A stretch of 64,000 nt of DNA from Methyloceanibacter sp. wino2 (GCF_003071365.1 NZ_CP028960.1:744001-808000), one strand, 5' to 3'. Positions 32,046 through 41,372 are shown, numbered from the stretch's first letter. A program made the numbers and translations. Notes: a model not told the origin generated them from the letters alone.

Positions 32046-32981
32046 TCACTTCATGCCAGCTGCCGCCGGAGCCGGAGGATTGAACAACGGAACCGTGACG
32101 CGCGCCGAAATGCGCGTATCTTTGCCGCCGAAGGTCTGGTTGTTTGCCGCAAGGCTGCGCGTGGCAAAGACTTCCGTCGTAACCGAACCGAAGGTGTAGC
32201 CAACCAGCCCGCCGAGGGAGAACTGACTGTATTCGTCGTCCCCCCAATTGTTCCGGGCGGCCTCACTGATGTCCGTGGACGCGCTTCCGATCAACCCGAA
32301 CTGCCAGTTGTTCACGTGCTTCACGGCAGCGAAGTCGACGTCCAACGTCGAGGGCTGCGTGCGAATCCCCGTGTCGAGGTCCTCTCCGCTATAGAGATAA
32401 ATGAAGTTCGCGCTGAAGACCCAGCCATTGGTCGCGTAGGCCACGCCCAACAGATCGGCAAAGGTCCAGAAGTTGCCCCCGAGATAATTGCCGATGAACG
32501 TGTCGACGGGGGTAAAGCCGCCGACGAAATTGGAGACGCTCCAGCCCCCGCCGAGATCCCAAGCCACGCCGAAGAGGCCTGCCGGATTGTAGAAGTCGCG
32601 CGCCCAAAGAGACGACCCGTTGGTGGCACCGGGATTGACGCCGACGCCCAATTGCGGCGTGAACACGATCGCCTCGAAACGGCCGCCGAGGACCTCGTAC
32701 GGCGTCGACCAAGCGAGGACCGGAATGTTCACGACGGCATCCACTTCATCGACGCCCGGTATCATGTCCCCGGACCGTTCCATGTAGTAGGCCTCGTTGA
32801 TGAAATACACTCCCTGCGGCAGTGGCATGCCCAGCGGAATGTTTGAGGTCCAGCCTGGAGGGCTCACTGGGTCAGCGAGTGCTGACGCCGGCATGCCAGC
32901 AACAAGAGCAAGCACCCCCGCCAGGACGATTGAAAATGAGACCCTCCTCGAGCGGATCCTCTTGGCACGCTTCTCCGACAT
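32046..32981 (-). CDS. outer-membrane channel, phenol-degradation meta-pathway family
   Basis: A 311-aa secreted protein. The signal peptide (VSFSIVLAGVLALVAGMPASALA) is followed by a beta-rich sequence with alternating aromatic strands (FIGNYLGGNFWTFADLLGVA, WVFSANFIYLYSG) that fits the Phenol_MetA_deg/transporter family of outer-membrane beta barrels. It ends ARVTVPLFNPPAPAAAGMK. Substrates are hydrophobic small molecules in studied cases; here it might admit volatile sulfur compounds or C1 substrates (inference). The start is the ATG at 32979-32981 with AAGGGGG upstream. It has its own terminator and an AT-rich dyad upstream. Confidence 0.8.
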   Translation of the reverse strand: MSEKRAKRIRSRRVSFSIVLAGVLALVAGMPASALADPVSPPGWTSNIPLGMPLPQGVYFINEAYYMERSGDMIPGVDEVDAVVNIPVLAWSTPYEVLGGRFEAIVFTPQLGVGVNPGATNGSSLWARDFYNPAGLFGVAWDLGGGWSVSNFVGGFTPVDTFIGNYLGGNFWTFADLLGVAYATNGWVFSANFIYLYSGEDLDTGIRTQPSTLDVDFAAVKHVNNWQFGLIGSASTDISEAARNNWGDDEYSQFSLGGLVGYTFGSVTTEVFATRSLAANNQTFGGKDTRISARVTVPLFNPPAPAAAGMK

Positions 32982-33055
32982 TGACGTTCCCCCTTGTCGA
33001 AACATTTTCCCGAATGAGGCCGAGCGTCCCATTCGAATCTTTGATTAATGATTAT

Positions 33056-33083
33056 TCATATTCTTTTATCTTATATGATATGT
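33056..33083. promoter_or_regulatory. AT-rich dyad related to the sulfur-cassette element
   Basis: TTATCTTATATGATATGT at 33066-33083 matches 17 of 18 bases of 18016-18033. Together with TCATATTC just upstream it forms TCATAT-N11-ATATGA. It sits 75-100 bases upstream of the channel gene, but the shared part runs in the opposite direction to that gene, so it works as an operator if it works at all. Confidence 0.5.
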
Positions 33084-33614
33084 CCAGCGCTCCGGCCCGG
33101 TTTTGCCGCCGGGTTAGGCAAAATCGTCGCACCCAGTGGCAAAGATGCCACATCTATTTTATCTCTGTTTATCAGTATGTTGCATTGTCTAGCGCCGCTT
33201 AACAGGGCTTATGACGCTGCCGGAAGGCGTGCGGGCTCGTATCCCGGCACCCTCTATAGATTAATAAATTATTGTTCTTCTAAGGCTGCAAATAGGTTGG
33301 TGCTTGACAGACTGTCTCATGCGGTCTGGCCTTCGTTTCAGGCTCCACGCCGCTGTGTCTGACAGGCCCTTGGGGTTGCGCGCCACGCAATCTGGCGGTC
33401 AGCGTCCTCTCCTAATGCCGTCCATCCCACGCGAAGGAGTCTGTCGCTAGGCGCTGCTACGGCGCTCGCGCGACGGAGGCGTCAGGGGCGTGCAAGCGCG
33501 GAAAAGTCTGACTATGGATCCGTTTTTGACCCAGGGCGGTTATGCGATTGCGCCATGGCCGTGATTCAAGCGGCCTGACCAGGAAGCAGTGCTCCGACAG
33601 CCCCTGAGTGCAGC
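33084..33614. other. intergenic stretch with a repeat fragment
   Basis: About 530 bases with only short unsupported frames. At about 33521-33540 there is TTTTTGACCCAGGGCGG, resembling one end of the dispersed intergenic repeat found at 50797, 59899 and 63858. Confidence 0.4.
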
Positions 33615-35771
33615 TCATTTTTCAGCATAGAGCGTCACACCATCCCAATCTTCGGGCGGCGGCTTGTCGATCCACTCGCGACACAGCTCGCGCAGTCGGA
33701 GCGAGGGGCCATCATGCGGATCGGCGGTCAACACTGACTCGAGAAGGTCCACTGCCTCCGCGAAGCGGCGTTCGGTGGAGAGGTGCAAGGCAGCCTCATA
33801 CGCCTTGGCCCGCTCGCGGACTGCCTCCGAGACCTGCGCCGTTTCACCAAGCGGTTCGTAGATGTCGACGGCTACAGCCTTGCCCTTCATTCTCACACGG
33901 TCGATCCGTCGCCAGGCGAACGTGGAGCCGGACGCGGAGACGACGGACTCCGTGGCGAGCGCTCTCGTTCCATAGCGGACATTGAGTGCTTCAAGCCGGC
34001 TTGCCGTATTGACCGTGTCCCCGAGCGCTGTGTAGCTGAGCCGCTCCGGCGCCCCCACATTGCCGACCACGGCTTCCCCCGTGCAGAGACCGAAATGCGT
34101 GGTTAGGGCCGGTCGATCGCTATCCTGCCATCGAGAATTCTGATCCCGAAGCAAACGCTCGCATTTCAGGACTGCGGAAACCGCATGGGCTGCGTGATCT
34201 TCAAGCGGATCCGGCGCTCCCCAAAAAGCGACGATGCCGTCGCCTACGATCTTGTCGACGGTGCCGCGCTCGCTCTGTAGCGCTGAGATCATGAGTTGGA
34301 AATAGGCCGACATGTGGTGTGTAAGATCTTCGGGGCCCATGCTCTCAGCAATGCTTGTGAAGTCCCTTATGTCTGTGAAGAGCACGGTGAGGCTGGTTCT
34401 CTTTCCTCCGATCATTGCGACCTCGCCTCTACGGACCAGGTCGCGGACAAGAGCGACAGAGACATAGCGCGAGAACGATCGAATACCGGTCAGCATCTGA
34501 GACTGCGCTTCCGCCAGCTGATCGATTTCGCGAACGCCGGACTTGATCTGAGGGGCGTCCGCCAGGTTCAAGTCGCGGATCTTTACGCTCTGTTCCGCAA
34601 GAGCCTCCAGGGGGCGGCTAAAATAGCGGGCGGCGATACCGGCCAACAACAGTGCCAACACCACAGCAGCCGCCGAAACCGCGAGAACCCAGTGCCGTTG
34701 ACGCTGGGCCTCGCCCAAGAAATCATGCTCGGGAACCGCTACGCCTATCCACAGCAGCTGGTCCTGCAACCGGAACTGCCGGAATCCTCCCCACCACGCA
34801 TCGCCATCACTTTCAAAACTGAACACCTCCTGCGGACGGCGCCCGCTGCTACGCCAGGTCGAGACTGCATCCCGGATAACATCCAGATCCAGTTCCTCCG
34901 CCGTCAGAAGGGTGGCGACCCGGTCGGAGTCGGCTTGGCCAGACGCCTTCCGCAGGACGTCGCGAATTTCAGCTGAATCGGTCCAGCGCGCATCTGCCGG
35001 AAGACCAATCAAGGAGCCATCGCTGTGGAGTACGAAAGCTGTTCCGTTCGGACTGGGATGGAGACCAGACGTGAATTCGGACAGATCCCTGAGTAGGAGA
35101 TCGAACGCGACCAGTCTTGTTTGTCCCGAGGCTTGATCACGCCACTTCTGGGAGACCGTCAGACCGGCGTCTTTGGTGATGAAGAAGTAGTAGGGCGAAG
35201 TCCAATGGGTGCTCTCGAGCTCCGCTCCAATATAGAAAGGCCGACGTCGAGGGTCGTAGTCCAGTGCGTCATCCGGCAGCGGCTCTTCCGAGTAGAGTTG
35301 CAGATCGCCCGTCCATGTCACCACATAGCCGGCTGCAGGGCCTTTGTCCGCCCATACAAGCCGATTGTACCATTCGTAATCATCGCCACCCCGCAGATCG
35401 CGGAACAAGAGGTACTCAAGACCATCATCCCGAACGAGCATCATCGACGTGATCTGGCGGTGCCGATCCAGGAGCGGCATGTACAATGAGTTCAGGCGTT
35501 GGAGGTCGTCGCGACCGTTGTAGTCGAGGAGACCGGACTCCCACCAGGTTCTCGATACATTCAGGAATTCTTCGATGGAGCCAAAAAAGTGGCTCATCTC
35601 AGACTGCACCTGGTCGGCAGACTGGTCGATGTAGCGCTGCGACAGGTCGCGGATGGTTCGTCGCGCACCAAGGTCCACGACGATTAGAATCGAAGCCGCG
35701 ATCAGGAAGACGAGCGCCAGCAGCATCAGCAGTAGCGCGCTACGTGTGGTGATCGATCTGGTAGCGGTCAT
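33615..35771 (-). CDS. membrane-bound class III nucleotide cyclase with Cache-type sensor
   Basis: A 718-aa protein. TM1 (LLLMLLALVFLIAASILIVV, about 13-32), a large periplasmic region (about 35-370) resembling double-Cache sensors, TM2 (AVSAAAVVLALLLAGIAA), a HAMP-like linker (about 390-440), a class III cyclase domain with TVLFTDIRDFTSIAE, TVDKIVGDGIVAFWGAP and ALGDTVNTASRLEAL, and a short helical TPR-like tail (about 640-700). It probably converts an external ligand signal into cAMP or cGMP. It follows the DUF1028 gene on the same strand with a 93-base gap. Confidence 0.9.
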   Translation of the reverse strand: MTATRSITTRSALLLMLLALVFLIAASILIVVDLGARRTIRDLSQRYIDQSADQVQSEMSHFFGSIEEFLNVSRTWWESGLLDYNGRDDLQRLNSLYMPLLDRHRQITSMMLVRDDGLEYLLFRDLRGGDDYEWYNRLVWADKGPAAGYVVTWTGDLQLYSEEPLPDDALDYDPRRRPFYIGAELESTHWTSPYYFFITKDAGLTVSQKWRDQASGQTRLVAFDLLLRDLSEFTSGLHPSPNGTAFVLHSDGSLIGLPADARWTDSAEIRDVLRKASGQADSDRVATLLTAEELDLDVIRDAVSTWRSSGRRPQEVFSFESDGDAWWGGFRQFRLQDQLLWIGVAVPEHDFLGEAQRQRHWVLAVSAAAVVLALLLAGIAARYFSRPLEALAEQSVKIRDLNLADAPQIKSGVREIDQLAEAQSQMLTGIRSFSRYVSVALVRDLVRRGEVAMIGGKRTSLTVLFTDIRDFTSIAESMGPEDLTHHMSAYFQLMISALQSERGTVDKIVGDGIVAFWGAPDPLEDHAAHAVSAVLKCERLLRDQNSRWQDSDRPALTTHFGLCTGEAVVGNVGAPERLSYTALGDTVNTASRLEALNVRYGTRALATESVVSASGSTFAWRRIDRVRMKGKAVAVDIYEPLGETAQVSEAVRERAKAYEAALHLSTERRFAEAVDLLESVLTADPHDGPSLRLRELCREWIDKPPPEDWDGVTLYAEK

Positions 35772-35864
35772 GTCATTCGTTCGGTGGCTGGCGCAGCCGA
35801 CGAAACCATGCGGCCCAGCCGACGTCTAAGAAGTTGCCAGCAGAGAGCCTGCTCCATCCGTGTT

Positions 35865-36764
35865 TCATTTGCCGGGCAAGACGCGCTTCCAAGCCGCCGG
35901 CTCGTCTACGAGGCCGGTCGTCTCAAGGTGCCGGAAGACGTCGACGAATTCCGGTGCGTACTCGTTGAGGGTTGCCAACGCGGACGAAGCCTCTTCCTCC
36001 CGTCCAGCAAGGGTGAGAATTGCCGCGCGCCACATCTGCAGGTCAGCGTCGCTCTTCGTCTTCGCGACCGGCATGTCGACCACGTCTGCAAGAGCCTGCG
36101 AAGCCTGCCCGTCGAGTGCCCGCTCGAAGGCCGAGACCATCCGGTTATACCGCGCACTCCTTTCGACGAGAGCGTCGAGGCGATCGACGGGCGTCTCATG
36201 GTCGTCGACCCGCAGATCCACCACGCTGTCGCGCCAGGGTCGTCCGCTGCGCGTCGCCCTGACCACTTTGATGGCCGCCGAGCGCTGTCCGCGAAAATCG
36301 CCACCGGCCTTCTCGGCCGCGTGCAGCGCCGCCATCAGCCGCGTTGCGAGTGTGCCGGAGCCGCGCTCGAACGCCTCGACCATGGCGTCCCATACACCGT
36401 TGGTCCGCATCATGTTCGCCACGGCGATGCAGGTGTCACCAAATGCGTGGCCAGCTTCGGCGATGCAGGCGCTCCCGGTGTAGGCGGCCATTCGGCCGTC
36501 GCCGTCGATCATCGCGACCTGCCGCCGTTCCGGGTGGGCATCGATGCTGCTAATCGCGGTGAGCGCCTCACTGGCGGTGAGCCCCGCCCGGAGCGCATCG
36601 AGACCTAAGTCGCCGTAGGCCGGTTCGCCCATCGACTGGGTCGCGATGACCCCGAAGCCAGGCATGGTCCATGGCACGCTGTGGCCGACGGCAAAGGCCT
36701 GAGATTGGGTCGCGACGCCCATCTCTCCCGTTTTCGGGTCACGAGCGAGTATCGAATAGGTCAT
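35865..36764 (-). CDS. DUF1028 family protein
   Basis: A 299-aa protein whose first 210 residues match DUF1028: MTYSILARDPKTGEMGVATQ, GFGVIATQSM, the GDLGLDALRAGLTASEAL helix and AYTGSACIAEAGHAFGDTC. The family has an Ntn-hydrolase-like look and uncertain function, sometimes linked to peptidoglycan or amide hydrolysis. The C-terminal third (about 215-299) is helical and TPR-like. AGGA precedes the ATG by 4-5 bases. Confidence 0.85.
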   Translation of the reverse strand: MTYSILARDPKTGEMGVATQSQAFAVGHSVPWTMPGFGVIATQSMGEPAYGDLGLDALRAGLTASEALTAISSIDAHPERRQVAMIDGDGRMAAYTGSACIAEAGHAFGDTCIAVANMMRTNGVWDAMVEAFERGSGTLATRLMAALHAAEKAGGDFRGQRSAAIKVVRATRSGRPWRDSVVDLRVDDHETPVDRLDALVERSARYNRMVSAFERALDGQASQALADVVDMPVAKTKSDADLQMWRAAILTLAGREEEASSALATLNEYAPEFVDVFRHLETTGLVDEPAAWKRVLPGK

Positions 36765-37217
36765 CGAATCCTGCCCTTCCGGCAGTCAGATCTTAGGCCC
36801 GGCACCGACACCAAATGGACACCGCCCTTCGGGGTCGTGACAAAGCACATGTTTGCCGATTGGCCGGCTGACACTAGCAAAAACCGAGTGGAGACAAATG
36901 CTCAGGGCCTACACTATAGCGTTTGCGGCGCTGTCATTGCCCTTCAACGGCTCACTTGTGCACCAAAAGCCCATGGAGGACGGGCGCATCTGAGTAGACG
37001 GCACTGCAGCACGGCTCGGCACTAGCGAGCGATCCTTGAGACGCCACCTCAAGAGCGATGGTCTCAATGATCGCGGGCTCGCTAAAGCGGTTCGCGCGAA
37101 ACGGGCCTCGTCTATTCACGAGTCTCGTCTAGTCACGCGTGGTGTCGGTACCGGGTCCGAGGCTACCTCTTGAGGTCAGCTATTGGCATGGAGCGGACAC
37201 GTCCGAGCGCGCAGGCC
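36765..37217. other. intergenic stretch, nothing supported
   Basis: About 450 bases downstream of an APC permease and upstream of the DUF1028 gene. Small inverted repeats (CTTGAG and CTCAAG near 37045-37060; ACCTCTTGAGGT near 37164) are too weak to call terminators. Confidence 0.4.
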
Positions 37218-38819
37218 TCACGTCCAGAAAATGATGTAGGCGATCGTAGCCGAGAGAACGCCACCCGCGAGCGCCACATAAGGCAGCAAACCCGCTTTCG
37301 GATCGCTGATGGTCTTTCCATCAACGGAAAGGTCCGCCAGCATTTCAGGCGGGAACACACCTCGATCCTGGATGTAGTGCCGGTAGATGAAGACCGGAAT
37401 AACCAGCCCAATGGCAATAGCACCAGCGATCAGCGTACCCGAACCCCAGACGTCCGCGCCGGCGCCAAGCAGGAAGGCATTGACGAACGCCAGAAGCACG
37501 CCCGCGGCGAGGAGCACAGTCGGCGCACGCCAAGGCCGTTTCACGTGAGCGTTGTCGATACGATGGATCCAGCCCGCGTTGAGGTTGAGGAAGTTGAACA
37601 CGATGTAGCAGACGTTCGAGACTGCGAGCACGAACAGGTAGTCCGACATCAAGAGCAGGATCAGGTTGAAGCCAAGGTCGGTTGCCATGCCGTTGGTCGG
37701 CGCGCCGTTCTTGTTGACCCGGCTGAGATAGCGCGGCAGCCAGCCGTCGACGGAGCCCTGATAGAGAGTCCGCGAGCTGCCGGCCATTGCGGTGGTGATC
37801 GCCAGCATCAGGGCCAGCAGGAGCATTACCACGAGCAGATTGGTGATGAATGCGCCACCGCCGACCATCGCAGCCATGGCTTGCGCCACGCCGGAACCGT
37901 CGACGATGCCAGGCGCGATCACGCCTGCAAGACCAAGCGCTCCCTGAAAGGACAGCGGCACTAGGACGTAAACGGCGATACACAGCAGACCCGAATAGAG
38001 GATTGCCTTGTAGGTATCCGTTGCGGGGTTTTTGAACTCACTCGTGTAGCAAATCGCCGTCTCGAAGGCGTATGCCGACCATGCGGCGATGAAAAGGCCG
38101 CCGCAGAACAGAGCGATACCGGCCTTGTCCCAAGCAGCTGTCGCGACATCCGTGCCCGGCGCAAATGGCTGAAACGCCTGCATCGATACGTCGCCCGTAA
38201 CCAGAGGGACGATCCCGATAATCAGAAGCGGTATGAGTACGGATGCGCCGACGATGGTCTGCACCTTGGCGGTAGAGAGGATGCCACGGTGCTGAATGCC
38301 AAACGAGATCAGCATCAGGAGCGCGCCGATAAAGAAGGTGGAGTTGAGCCGTAGACTGAGATCCTCTTTGAAGAAGGATAGGTCTACGAGTTGGATTTCC
38401 CAGGTTCTGATAGCTGCTTCCGGCGGAAAGAGAGCCGTCAGAATGTAGCCCGCCGCAATGCCGCAACCGATGGCAAGAACGGGTGTCCAGGCGAGCCAGT
38501 TGCACCACACCGACAATGGCGCGATGAGCCGGCTGTAGCGAACCCAGGCTGCCGCGCCGTAGACAGAAGCACCACCCGATTTGTTCGGGAACAGCCCGGC
38601 AATTTCAGCGTAGGTGAAAGCCTGAATAAAGCCGAAGAGGACCGAAAGAGTCCAAACGAGGACAGAAGGAGTGCCAACCGTGGCGGCGATGCCGCCGATC
38701 GAGAACAGTACGAGCGCTGGAACACCGCTCGCGACCCAGAACGCGTCCTTCCAGCCGATGACGCGATGAAGATTGGATCCGCCGACACCCTCTTTTGCTG
38801 CGGCTGCGATTGAAGCCAT
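37218..38819 (-). CDS. APC-family amino acid/amine permease
   Basis: A 533-aa integral membrane protein with about 12-14 hydrophobic segments. APC features are the FWVASGVPALVLFSIGGIAA first segment and AGLFPNKSGGASVYGAAAWV, a match to the substrate-binding helix region near residue 75. It imports an amino acid or amine. The start is the ATG at 38817-38819, preceded by GGGGGG. It is divergent from the hybrid kinase at 39042, and its leader contains a terminator-like hairpin, suggesting regulated elongation. Confidence 0.87.
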   Translation of the reverse strand: MASIAAAAKEGVGGSNLHRVIGWKDAFWVASGVPALVLFSIGGIAATVGTPSVLVWTLSVLFGFIQAFTYAEIAGLFPNKSGGASVYGAAAWVRYSRLIAPLSVWCNWLAWTPVLAIGCGIAAGYILTALFPPEAAIRTWEIQLVDLSFFKEDLSLRLNSTFFIGALLMLISFGIQHRGILSTAKVQTIVGASVLIPLLIIGIVPLVTGDVSMQAFQPFAPGTDVATAAWDKAGIALFCGGLFIAAWSAYAFETAICYTSEFKNPATDTYKAILYSGLLCIAVYVLVPLSFQGALGLAGVIAPGIVDGSGVAQAMAAMVGGGAFITNLLVVMLLLALMLAITTAMAGSSRTLYQGSVDGWLPRYLSRVNKNGAPTNGMATDLGFNLILLLMSDYLFVLAVSNVCYIVFNFLNLNAGWIHRIDNAHVKRPWRAPTVLLAAGVLLAFVNAFLLGAGADVWGSGTLIAGAIAIGLVIPVFIYRHYIQDRGVFPPEMLADLSVDGKTISDPKAGLLPYVALAGGVLSATIAYIIFWT

Positions 38820-38856
38820 TGAGCTGCCCCCCAAATTGAGCTTCAGTTCTCCTTGC

Positions 38857-38902
38857 AAAAAAAGAAGCGCTGCCGGGAAGCTGTGTGCCCCCTGACAGCG
38901 CT
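38857..38902 (-). terminator. terminator-like hairpin in the permease leader
   Basis: On the minus strand AGCGCTG (38896-38902) pairs with CAGCGCT (38866-38872); a further GGGG/CCCG pairing lies inside, and the stem is followed by TCTTTTTTT. No gene lies upstream on this strand, only 45 bases remain to the permease ATG, and any promoter must lie beyond it. It therefore sits in the 5' leader, as an attenuator or riboswitch expression platform would. No known aptamer was recognised. Confidence 0.6.
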
Positions 38903-38907
38903 AAAGT

Positions 38908-38918
38908 CCCTATTAGGG
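38908..38918. promoter_or_regulatory. CCCTATTAGGG palindrome
   Basis: A perfect 11-bp dyad between the permease and the kinase genes. A similar CCCTCTTTAGGG occurs at 41356-41367 upstream of the cognate regulator gene, so both may be targets of that regulator. Confidence 0.4.
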
Positions 38919-38991
38919 TGGTTACACGTTGCACATTGCGCGGTGCTCCCGCTGGCGGCAATTGGCGCAAGTGGAGTTACCGGAACCCGGA

Positions 38992-39009
38992 CGGGGGAGG
39001 CCTCCCCCG
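38992..39009. promoter_or_regulatory. perfect 18-bp palindrome upstream of the hybrid kinase
   Basis: CGGGGGAGGCCTCCCCCG, 32 bases before the proposed TTG start of the kinase gene. The GGGGGAGG half recurs at 41365-41372 upstream of the response regulator. Autoregulation of the system through this element is plausible. Confidence 0.4.
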
Positions 39010-39041
39010 GTCGGGGTAGCGGGAGCGTCAGGGAGGTACAT

Positions 39042-40556
39042 TTGAGCACCGATCTCTTTGAGATTGTCGCCAACTACACATACGACTGGGAAACTTGGTT
39101 TCTGCCCGACGGCCAAGTCCGCTGGGTCAATCCGGCCGTCGAGCGCATGACCGGGTACTCCGTCGACGCGTGCCTAACGATGCCGGACTATCCCTTGGAG
39201 ATCGTGCACCCCGACGACCGCGATGCCGTGCGGGCCCTTCTCAAGTCCGCCCTCGAAGGGACGAGCGGCAATGACGTCGAGTTTCGCATCCAGCGTCGGG
39301 ACGGTCAGGTGGGGTGGGCGGCCGTGTCCTGGCAGCCCATGATCGGGCCCGATGGGGAACGGCTCGGAGTGCGGACCAGCATTCGCGATATCTCATGGCG
39401 CAAGAGCGCAGAGGACGCGCTCCGCCTCGCGAAAGTCGATGCCGAGAAGGCGGACCGGGCGAAGAGCCGCTTTCTCGCCGCCGCGAGCCACGACCTGCGC
39501 CAGCCCCTTCAGGCGGTCAGCATGTATGTCTCGGCCTTGGCCCGCCGGGAGGCGGACGAGACGAGCCAGGAAATCCTAGCGGACATCCGGACCTGTCTCG
39601 ACGCTGGGAACGAATTGCTAGAAGACCTCGTCGATATTTCGCGTCTGGACGCCGGCGTGGTCGTTCCCGAATTTTCGGACGTCGCCATCGCCGACCTTTT
39701 CGAGATGCTCGAGAAAAGCTTTCAGCGCGAGGCGCAAGACCGGCGGTTGGACCTCCGTTTCGTTCCAAGAAGCATCTTCGTGCGCGCGGACCACGCAATT
39801 CTAGCCCGTATCCTGCAGAATCTGCTGGCCAACGCGTTGCGGTACACCGAGCGGGGCCGGGTTCTGGTCGGGTGCAAGGTGCGCGGTGACGCCGCCATCG
39901 TGGAGGTCTGGGACAGCGGCATCGGCATTGCCCCGGAGTATCAGGACAAGATCTTCGAGGAGTTCTATCAGCTCGACAATCCGGCGCGGGACCGGCGGCG
40001 CGGGGCCGGCCTCGGCCTTGCCATCGTACGCCGCAAGGCCGCTCTCATGGGCGCCCCGATTGCGTTGCAGTCGGAACCTGGAAAAGGTTCCGTGTTCTCC
40101 ATCACACTCCCCATCGCGCAAGGAAATCAGGCCTTCAAGGTGATACGCGAAGACGGGCAGCTGGATTTGACCGGATGCACCATCGCCGTCATCGATGACG
40201 AGCCCCATCAATTGAACGCCTTGGAGACGCTGCTTCGCGCATGCGGAGGACAGGTCATTGCGGCCAATACGATCGACGGCCTCGTCAATCGGGTCGCGGC
40301 TTCGCAAGTCCCGCCAGAGCTGGCCATCGCCGATTACCGTTTGCAGGCCGGCGCCAGAGGTTCGGACGCGATCGCGGCGGTGCGCTTCAAGGTCAACCGC
40401 ACCATTCCGGGTATTCTTGTGACCGGCGATACCGATCCCGGACGCATCGCCGAGGCCGAGGCCAGCGGCTGCCGGCTCATCCATAAGCCGGTGGATGGCG
40501 CAAGCTTGGTGCGGACGATCAATCAGTTGCTCGGCAAAGTATCCTCCGCCGCGTGA
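39042..40556 (+). CDS. PAS hybrid histidine kinase with receiver domain
   Basis: A 504-aa soluble kinase. A PAS-PAC domain (about 5-125: WFLPDGQVRWVNPAVERMTGY), a HisKA box with the phospho-acceptor His150 in ASHDLRQPLQAVSM, an HATPase domain (NLLANALRYTERG, DSGIGI, GAGLGLAIV), and a C-terminal receiver (about 378-500) with acceptor Asp431 in AIADYRL and Lys in IHKPVDG. The start is the TTG at 39042 with GGGAGG 5 bases upstream; the frame extends 63 codons further without a site or conserved sequence. Seven bases separate its stop from that of the convergent response regulator. Confidence 0.88.
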   Translation: MSTDLFEIVANYTYDWETWFLPDGQVRWVNPAVERMTGYSVDACLTMPDYPLEIVHPDDRDAVRALLKSALEGTSGNDVEFRIQRRDGQVGWAAVSWQPMIGPDGERLGVRTSIRDISWRKSAEDALRLAKVDAEKADRAKSRFLAAASHDLRQPLQAVSMYVSALARREADETSQEILADIRTCLDAGNELLEDLVDISRLDAGVVVPEFSDVAIADLFEMLEKSFQREAQDRRLDLRFVPRSIFVRADHAILARILQNLLANALRYTERGRVLVGCKVRGDAAIVEVWDSGIGIAPEYQDKIFEEFYQLDNPARDRRRGAGLGLAIVRRKAALMGAPIALQSEPGKGSVFSITLPIAQGNQAFKVIREDGQLDLTGCTIAVIDDEPHQLNALETLLRACGGQVIAANTIDGLVNRVAASQVPPELAIADYRLQAGARGSDAIAAVRFKVNRTIPGILVTGDTDPGRIAEAEASGCRLIHKPVDGASLVRTINQLLGKVSSAA

Positions 40557-40563
40557 GGCAAGC

Positions 40564-41241
40564 TCACGAGGGCCGGGTCGGAATGCGGCGCGGCCAGCCA
40601 AGATCCGCGGCAATTAGAGCCGCTTGCGTCCGGTTGTGAGCCGAGAGTTTACGCAAGATCACCTTCACATGCGCTTTCACGGTGCTCTCGAGCAGGCCGA
40701 GGCTGCGGGCGATTTCCTTGTTCGACAGGCCCTCGATCATCAACGCAAGGGTGCTGCGCTGACGGGGCGTGAGCTGACGGAGGGGATTGTCTTCCGGGAG
40801 GTTCTCCAAATCTCCGGCCGTGCCGCCGCCTCCCTCGGAGAGAATCTGGTCGATCGCGTGACGCGGTACGTAAATCTCACCCGCGAGCACCAAATCGACC
40901 GCGTTGCGCAACACGCTTTCGCTCGACGATTTCGGGATATAGCCGCGCACGCCGAGCCCCATGCATTCCGCGATTTCCTCAGGCGCGGTATGGGCGGACA
41001 GAATGACGACGGGAACGGCGGGGCGCCGCTCGACGAAGCGCCGTACGCCCGCGGTCCCGTTCATTCCCGGCATCGCCAGATCGAGGAAGACCAAGTCGAA
41101 CTCCTCGTCGGTGTTGAGGACGTCCCAAGCCTCATTCGCATCCCCGGCATCGAATAGCTCGGCGACCGGAAACAACTGCCCTACGAGCAGTTTGAAGCCG
41201 GAGCGAAACAGCCTGTGATCATCGGCGATGAGTAGGTGCAT
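40564..41241 (-). CDS. NarL-family response regulator
   Basis: A 225-aa regulator with a receiver domain (LLIADDHRLFRSGF, LVFLDLAMPGM with the phospho-acceptor, ILSAHTAPEE, YIPKSSSE) and a LuxR-type helix-turn-helix (LTPRQRSTLALMIEGLSNK ... STVKAHVKVILRKL). The start used is the ATG at 41239-41241, right at the receiver domain; a longer frame to 41328 adds non-conserved residues. It faces the hybrid kinase tail to tail and is divergent from the small-membrane-protein operon, so it is the likely regulator of both permease loci. Confidence 0.88.
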   Translation of the reverse strand: MHLLIADDHRLFRSGFKLLVGQLFPVAELFDAGDANEAWDVLNTDEEFDLVFLDLAMPGMNGTAGVRRFVERRPAVPVVILSAHTAPEEIAECMGLGVRGYIPKSSSESVLRNAVDLVLAGEIYVPRHAIDQILSEGGGGTAGDLENLPEDNPLRQLTPRQRSTLALMIEGLSNKEIARSLGLLESTVKAHVKVILRKLSAHNRTQAALIAADLGWPRRIPTRPS

Positions 41242-41352
41242 GGGTCTCTTGTTCCCGGTGCGCAAGACAACTTGATCGTTGGGCGTCGTAATACTGGTTT
41301 TCAAGGTTCCCTCGTACGTCGGAGACACACCAACCCTCTTCTTGGGGCAGCG

Positions 41353-41372
41353 CCTCCCTCTTTAGGGGGAGG
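41353..41372. promoter_or_regulatory. inverted repeat between regulator and transport operon
   Basis: CCTCCC-N9-GGGAGG, followed by a second CCTCCC at 41377. It shares GGGGGAGG with the palindrome at 38992-39009. It lies in the 259-base divergent region between the regulator and the small membrane protein genes. Nearer the operon a hairpin (41444-41459) with an 8-A run at 41431-41438 would look terminator-like on the minus strand. Confidence 0.45.

Noticed and set aside
33048-33362. 104-codon plus-strand frame
   Set aside because: Starts within the AT-rich dyad and has no recognisable feature or ribosome binding site.
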